Shown here piece by piece: positions 44,836 through 48,658 of a DNA stretch of 48,658 bases. This DNA comes from Actinomycetes bacterium (lineage in GTDB: Bacteria; Auribacterota; JAJCYG01), in contig JAJCYG010000074.1 in NCBI GenBank assembly GCA_029263055.1, positions 1-48,658 of the forward strand, in the 5' to 3' direction. Each line of letters opens with the position of its first letter. Position 1 is the stretch's first letter. A program made the position numbers and the translations under genes. The notes under the pieces are model-generated. The model worked only from the letters and a program-made list of their open reading frames with translations, did not search any database and was not told the DNA's origin.

Positions 44836-44963
44836 CCAGAATTGCTTAGTTTGGTGCAGAGCAAGGCGGAACAAATTTTTAAAGCCGAAGGCGTATATTT
44901 TCATACGTCGAGGTTTTAAAAATTTGTTCCAACGCCGCTCTGCGCCAAACTAAGCAATTCTGG
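44836..44963 (+). repeat. tRNA-adjacent palindrome C (128 bp), overlapping the tRNA-Gln 3' end
   Basis: The outer arms are a perfect 19-bp inverted repeat, 44836-44854 with 44945-44963. After GCAGAGC/GCTCTGC comes the AA bulge on the left, GGC/GCC pairing and the AAC bulge on the right, then inner arms GGAACAAATTTTTAAA. The terminal stem is CGTAT (44892-44896)/ATACG (44903-44907) with a 6-base loop, flanked by GAAGG/TCGA. This matches palindromes A and B in dimensions and core, with unrelated arms. The right end runs four bases into the tRNA-Gln acceptor end. Confidence 0.87.
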
Positions 44964-45032
44964 GCCGGGAGGACTCGAACCTCCGAATGCAGGTATCAAA
45001 AACCTGTGCCTTACCGACTTGGCGACGGCCCA
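44960..45032 (-). tRNA. tRNA-Gln (anticodon TTG)
   Basis: A minus-strand cloverleaf: acceptor TGGGCCG with CGGCCCA, D arm CGCCAAGTCGGTAAGGC, anticodon stem CAGGT/ACCTG with loop TTTTGAT (anticodon TTG), T loop TTCGAGT with stem GGAGG/CCTCC, discriminator G. It closely follows the E. coli tRNA-Gln pattern. CCA is not encoded. It lies between spoVG and palindrome C. Confidence 0.97.
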
Positions 45033-45108
45033 AATTAAGAATTCAGAAACATGAATGTAAAACTAAAATGACAACTCTGATTTATTTCTTCACTCTTAAA
45101 ACATACTA

Positions 45109-45172
45109 AGGTGTGTGCCGGGTGAAATCATGTTGCTTCACCAATTAAAAGATCTCGGACAGCAAAACACCT
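45109..45172 (-). ncRNA. Candidate structured RNA between spoVG and tRNA-Gln
   Basis: Nested complementarity: the outer stem AGGTGT (45109-45114) pairs with ACACCT (45167-45172), and the inner stem GGTGAA (45121-45126) pairs with TTCACC (45137-45142). The 220-bp gap between spoVG and tRNA-Gln otherwise shows no gene. It could be the 3' UTR of spoVG, a tRNA leader or a small RNA. No known RNA family is recognised. Confidence 0.3.
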
Positions 45173-45253
45173 AATCCAACAAATTTATGTTCTATCTTGG
45201 AACAACTAGTGCGGCAGATACATTAGCCAAACAGAGGTCAAATGTCAATATTT

Positions 45254-45640
45254 TTATACCGAAGCGTGCTTTTTCTTAGCCTCTTCTTCGTAGGCACTTA
45301 AGACTTTTGACTGAATATAATCCCGGGTTTGGGCATTGATGGGATGGGCAATATCGCGGTGTTCTTCTCGAATTGCCTCTTCTGTCTCTGGCTTAGAGGG
45401 TTGGTCTATTTTATTTCCACAATCATTACAGAATTTGCTGCGAATGGGGTTTTTCTTCTTACAGCTCGGGCAGGAGACCATGACTTTAATGCTCGGCATG
45501 GCCACAAAGAGACCTTTTTTTCCGTCGATCACTTTAAGATCGCGTACAACAAAGGTGTTATCAAATGTGATGGTTACAAATGCTTTTAGCTTTGCATCCC
45601 CGGTTTCAACTAGATTAACTCTGACCTCGGTAACATCCAT
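45254..45640 (-). CDS. spoVG: SpoVG family regulator with inserted zinc ribbon
   Basis: A 128-residue SpoVG. The family core is complete: MDVTEVRVNLV at the start, LKAFVTITFDNTFVVRDLKVI, LFVAMPSIKV (41-53), and RDIAHPINAQTR (95-106). Between MPS and RDIAHP, where SpoVG normally has a short PDGEF-type loop, about 40 residues are inserted. They carry CPSCKKKN and CNDCGNK (Cys57, Cys60, Cys71, Cys74), a zinc-ribbon pattern. SpoVG binds nucleic acid and regulates division and other pathways in Firmicutes. GAGGAGG lies 9 bases before the ATG. The gene follows ispE by 21 bp. Confidence 0.93.
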   Translation of the reverse strand: MDVTEVRVNLVETGDAKLKAFVTITFDNTFVVRDLKVIDGKKGLFVAMPSIKVMVSCPSCKKKNPIRSKFCNDCGNKIDQPSKPETEEAIREEHRDIAHPINAQTRDYIQSKVLSAYEEEAKKKHASV

Positions 45641-45661
45641 GATGGCACTCCTCCTCTTACT

Positions 45662-46549
45662 TTAGAAAACTTCCCCCCCTTTGAAACAACAGGAAAAAAA
45701 AGAATAGTTTTCAGGTAAAGAGCTGCGCATTTCCTCTATTTTATCGTCGAGGATTGGCAAATTTTGAGTAAGTGCAAATAGGGTAGGTCCACTTCCACTA
45801 ACAAGTGGTTTTTCAAATCCAGACTTCTTTAATAAGTCCATTACCGTCGTTAAAACTGGCAATTTTTTAATAGCAGCACCTTCTAGATCATTGACTAAGG
45901 CCTGATTCAAGAGCCCCAGGTCGTGAGTCTCTAATGATTTAATAATCATTCTAGAGAGCTCTTGAGGATCTGTCAACAGCGTTGTCGTCGAAGGATCTAA
46001 ACTTTGGTACACCTCTTTGGTTGATAATGGAAGACCAGGATTGATTAAAACAAGGCCAAAATCAGCAGAAGAGGCAAAATGCTCTACCTTTTCACCTCGC
46101 CCTTCACAAAGAGCGGTCCCCCCTTTTAAAAAGAAAGGGATATCCGAGCCTAACTGAGAACAGATTTCATGCAACTCTTTGTATTCCAAAGGATTGTCAA
46201 ACAGCTGATTCAAAGCAACCAGCGTGTTAGCCGCATCACTACTCCCTCCACCTAGCCCGGCAGCAGTTGGAATACGCTTCTGCAGTTTTAAGCCCACACC
46301 CTCTTGAGTCCCTATCTTCTCTAAAAAAGCTAGAGTGGCTTGAACCATTAGATTGCGTTGATCTGTTGGCAACTGGGCAGAATCAGTCTCTAATTCAACC
46401 GATCCTGATTTTTTCCAAACCTCAATGTGGTCGCACAAATCAATCGCCTGCATCACAGTCACAAGTTCGTGAAATCCATCTGCACGTTTACCTAAGATTT
46501 TAAGGAGAAGGTTAATTTTGGCGGGGCAATCACGTTCAACTTTTTTCAT
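45662..46549 (-). CDS. ispE: 4-diphosphocytidyl-2-C-methyl-D-erythritol kinase
   Basis: A 295-residue GHMP kinase. It has CPAKINLLLKILGKRADGFHEL at the N-terminus (shortened key part: AKINLLLKI), the ATP motif PTAAGLGGGSSDAA, and a C-terminal motif LVSGSGPTLFAL. It catalyses the fourth step of the MEP pathway to isoprenoids. Clustering of ispE with spoVG is common (also near glmU-prs in Firmicutes). It starts 3 bp after the TPR protein gene stop. Confidence 0.97.
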   Translation of the reverse strand: MKKVERDCPAKINLLLKILGKRADGFHELVTVMQAIDLCDHIEVWKKSGSVELETDSAQLPTDQRNLMVQATLAFLEKIGTQEGVGLKLQKRIPTAAGLGGGSSDAANTLVALNQLFDNPLEYKELHEICSQLGSDIPFFLKGGTALCEGRGEKVEHFASSADFGLVLINPGLPLSTKEVYQSLDPSTTTLLTDPQELSRMIIKSLETHDLGLLNQALVNDLEGAAIKKLPVLTTVMDLLKKSGFEKPLVSGSGPTLFALTQNLPILDDKIEEMRSSLPENYSFFSCCFKGGEVF

Positions 46550-46552
46550 GAA

Positions 46553-48073
46553 TTAACGACTAGCAATTTTTGCTTGAAGAGTTTTGTTTTCAGGATCGAG
46601 TTTAAAAGCTTTTTTCCATTCACTAAGAGCTTTTCGTCTCATTTTTTTTGCTTTATACGCATCGCCTAAATGTTCATGAATAACAGGATCATCAGGAAGA
46701 ATCTTAATTGCTTTTTTCAAATACTTAATGGCTTTAGCATAATCTTGCATCTTAAAATAAGTCCAACCCAACGTGTCAAAGTAAGCTCCATTTTCAGGCT
46801 CTAACTCTAAAGCCCGCGTCACTAATTGCAAAGACTCTTCTAAGTTGATTCCGTTTTCTGAATACATATAAGCTAAATAATTATAGGCAGCGGCATTGGT
46901 TGGATTCAGTTCTATTGTCTTTTTAAAGAAGAGTTCTGCCTCGTCGATCTTTCCCAAACGCTCATAAGCAGCGGCTAACTGAAAGTAAATATAATCCCCT
47001 TCTCCACCCAATGTAATCGACTCTTCCAAACTCTCAATCGCTTTTTCATATTGCTCTGTTTCGCCATAAGCAATCCCTAAAAGATAATTCAATTCAATAG
47101 AAACTACTTTTAGATACCTTGCTTTTTCTAAAACTTGAATGGAATCAAGAGGCTTCTCTAATTGCAAATAAACATAACCCAATGCAATATAATTTGTAGG
47201 ATTCTCTGGTTCTAGATCAAGCAGAATGTCGTAGTAACGAATCGACTTCTCATACTCTTCTTCCACTTGAAACAACTTTGCCAAACGTCGGTTTACATTA
47301 ATATTTAATGGATTCATTTTTAGAATACTTTCATATTCTAAAATCGCAGCAGGCTTGTCTTCCATCACTTCATAAGTAATCGCTAAACCAAGGCGGGGCT
47401 CTAACCACTTAGGCCGCATTTCAATTGATTTTTTAAACGCACCAATGGCTTTTTTAAACGCTTCTTCTCGGCTATAAAGAAGCCCTAACTTAAACCAAAT
47501 CACTCCGAGAATAGAGGTACTGATATCTGCTTCGACGATTTTTTCATAAACCTGAATCGCTTCTGGAATTTGTTTTTCTCGAACCAACATTTCAGCCAAG
47601 GTTAAAGAGGTATTGGTATCTTCGGGGTCAAGATCAACAGCCTTACGATACTGTTCGATGGCAAGTTCTGGTTTTTTAAGCGTGTAATAAACAGAACCTA
47701 ATAAGACATAAGAATCAATAAGAGAGTCATCGATCTTAATTGCTTTTTCAAGCAACTCCACCCCTTGTTCAAAATTTTGTTTCTTTAATTGAAGAGCGCC
47801 TAATTTTTGATAAATCAGGGCAATGTCAGGATCGATCTCTAAAGCCTTATTGTATTCAACAATGGCTTCATCAAGTTGCCCTTGTTTTTCTAACAATGAA
47901 GCTTTTAAAAAATGCGAGTAGGCTTCGCCTTGAACTAAGGCTGAAGAAGGGACCTCTTGAGTCGAATCATTAGGGATTGGATCTGAAGGAGAAACTTTTC
48001 TCCCTTCAACCGCAGCCCCCAAGGACGACACAAAGATAAATAGGAATAGAAATGTAAATTGAAATAGTTTCAA
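46553..48073 (-). CDS. Secreted or envelope TPR-repeat protein
   Basis: A 506-residue protein with a signal peptide (MKLFQFTFLFLFIFVSSLGAA) followed, from about residue 48, by a continuous run of roughly twelve to thirteen 34-residue TPR units. Examples are AYSHFLKASLLEKQGQLDEA and AAYNYLAYMYSENGINLEES. TPR arrays bind other proteins; exported ones often work in envelope assembly or secretion. No catalytic domain is seen. It lies between a ribosomal-type small protein gene and ispE, with a 3-bp gap to ispE. The specific partner is unknown. Confidence 0.9.
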   Translation of the reverse strand: MKLFQFTFLFLFIFVSSLGAAVEGRKVSPSDPIPNDSTQEVPSSALVQGEAYSHFLKASLLEKQGQLDEAIVEYNKALEIDPDIALIYQKLGALQLKKQNFEQGVELLEKAIKIDDSLIDSYVLLGSVYYTLKKPELAIEQYRKAVDLDPEDTNTSLTLAEMLVREKQIPEAIQVYEKIVEADISTSILGVIWFKLGLLYSREEAFKKAIGAFKKSIEMRPKWLEPRLGLAITYEVMEDKPAAILEYESILKMNPLNINVNRRLAKLFQVEEEYEKSIRYYDILLDLEPENPTNYIALGYVYLQLEKPLDSIQVLEKARYLKVVSIELNYLLGIAYGETEQYEKAIESLEESITLGGEGDYIYFQLAAAYERLGKIDEAELFFKKTIELNPTNAAAYNYLAYMYSENGINLEESLQLVTRALELEPENGAYFDTLGWTYFKMQDYAKAIKYLKKAIKILPDDPVIHEHLGDAYKAKKMRRKALSEWKKAFKLDPENKTLQAKIASR

Positions 48074-48082
48074 AGTAAGTGA

Positions 48083-48178
48083 CTACCTTTTGCGTTTCTT
48101 ATGGCGGTTCTTACGCAGTCTCTTTTTTCTTTTATGCTTACCAATTTTTGATTTACGGTGTTTACGTCCACACGGCAT
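48083..48178 (-). CDS. 31-residue basic protein, AURKAIP1/COX24 (mS38-like) family
   Basis: A very short gene of 31 codons plus stop, starting MPCGRKHRKSKIGKHKRKKR and ending in a Lys/Arg-rich tail. It has AGGAGG 9 bases before the ATG. The sequence matches the small bacterial proteins annotated as AURKAIP1/COX24-domain, related to the mitochondrial ribosomal protein mS38, expected at the small ribosomal subunit. More than half of the residues are basic, as for ribosomal peptides buried in rRNA. It lies between hisG and the TPR gene in the same direction. Confidence 0.85.
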   Translation of the reverse strand: MPCGRKHRKSKIGKHKRKKRLRKNRHKKRKR

Positions 48179-48199
48179 ACTTCTATTCCTCCTTCCTTA

Positions 48200-48658
48200 T
48201 TAAAATATAACTTTATTTAATGGGTATTCAATAATTCCTTCAGCTCCTGCTTCTTTGAGCTTTGGAATCATGTCTCTAACAACATATTCATCAATAATGG
48301 TTTCAACAGCAACCCAACCTTCATCACTTAACTTTGAAACAGTTGGCTTACGTAATGCTGGAATTTGTTCTAACACTTTAGAAAGCCCAGCTTCAGGAAC
48401 ATTCATTTTAATCCCGACTTTGCTATACGCTTCTAAAGCTCCCTTTAATAAGAGGGAGATCTTTTCAATCTTCTTTTTCTTATCTTTATCTTCCCAAGCT
48501 TTTTTATTCGCAATCAGCTTAGTGGTCGATTCCACAAGTGTATCAATAATACGGAGATTATTCGCCCTTAAAGAAGAACCCGTCTCAGTTAGCTCCACAA
48601 TCGCATCAACTAAGTTAGGGCATTTCACTTCAGTGGCACCCCAAGAAAACTCCACATC
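48200..48658 (-). CDS. hisG: ATP phosphoribosyltransferase HisG, long form, 5' end outside window
   Basis: The frame is open to the window edge; the codons read into it give the conserved [20 protein letters not shown] and then [18 protein letters not shown], the PRPP-binding and C-terminal part of the HisG catalytic domain. About 75 C-terminal residues ([31 protein letters not shown]) form the regulatory HisG_C (ACT-like) domain of the long, histidine-inhibited form. It makes the first step of histidine synthesis from ATP and PRPP. The N-terminal domain is missing because of the window end, not truncation. Confidence 0.95.
   Translation of the reverse strand, partial: DVEFSWGATEVKCPNLVDAIVELTETGSSLRANNLRIIDTLVESTTKLIANKKAWEDKDKKKKIEKISLLLKGALEAYSKVGIKMNVPEAGLSKVLEQIPALRKPTVSKLSDEGWVAVETIIDEYVVRDMIPKLKEAGAEGIIEYPLNKVIF

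Noticed and set aside
45215..45248. TTGACA-like box with TAATGT downstream as a tRNA-Gln promoter
   Set aside because: The -10 box matches poorly and the start would lie about 180 bases from the tRNA; kept as too weak.

Overview
The window is compact, AT-rich bacterial chromosome carrying almost only housekeeping and bioenergetic genes, nearly all on the minus strand. The organism is Gram-negative: it has a lipid A operon with an LpxC-FabZ fusion, LpxA, LpxI and LpxB, plus MsbA, BamA and an OmpH/Skp chaperone. It also has a complete V/A-type ATPase, SpoVG, and a respiratory quinol-oxidising complex of Rieske, b6-type cytochrome, subunit IV and octaheme cytochrome c. LpxC-FabZ fusion, LpxI, SpoVG and V-type ATPase together fit a PVC-superphylum or Omnitrophota-like bacterium best. 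That assignment is inference; no rRNA gene is present to settle it.

Layout. 1-1.7 kb: 3' end of a plus-strand FAD monooxygenase whose stop overlaps that of a Doc-type toxin; the antitoxin follows, then an operator of four CTAG sites spaced exactly 10 bp apart. 1.8-7.1 kb: the cytochrome b6/Rieske/octaheme complex. 7.3-11.9 kb: metallophosphoesterase, tandem-PilZ alpha/beta-hydrolase, HEAT-repeat membrane protein and PTS EIIA-like protein. 11.9-20.5 kb: nine V-type ATPase genes (transcribed H-I-K-E-C-F-A-B-D) behind a consensus sigma70-like promoter. 20.6-21.7 kb: Mrp. 21.7-23.5 kb: the only plus-strand operon, a methyltransferase and a geranylgeranyl-reductase-type flavoprotein. 23.5-24.45 kb: a small basic/acidic protein gene and tRNA-Lys/tRNA-Glu bracketed by two long palindromes. 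24.45-27.3 kb: rpsB-tsf-pyrH-frr. 27.3-39.1 kb: dnaB-bamA-ompH-lpxC/fabZ-lpxA-lpxI-Gfo/Idh-lpxB-msbA-acyltransferase. 39.1-44.5 kb: glmU-prs-rplY-pth-rpsF-ssb-rpsR-rplI, running into dnaB. 44.5-45.25 kb: about 750 bp without protein genes, holding two long palindromes and tRNA-Gln. 45.25-48.66 kb: hisG (partial), a 31-residue COX24/AURKAIP1-like gene, a TPR lipoprotein-like or secreted protein, ispE and spoVG.

How it works together. The Rieske/cytochrome b complex would move charge across the inner membrane while passing electrons to periplasmic c-hemes, and the V-type ATPase would use or build the resulting ion gradient. The c-subunit has part of a sodium-binding pattern. The central run supplies envelope precursors (UDP-GlcNAc by GlmU, lipid A by the Lpx enzymes, export by MsbA, outer-membrane assembly by BamA/OmpH) alongside translation and replication genes.

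The most unusual signal is a family of three palindromes at tRNA gene ends (24012-24139, 24301-24428, 44836-44963). Each is about 128 bp, with a shared core and bulges at matching positions but unrelated, internally complementary arms. Also notable are the octaheme cytochrome with b6-like Cys58, a SpoVG with an inserted zinc ribbon, and a tandem PilZ-hydrolase fusion.
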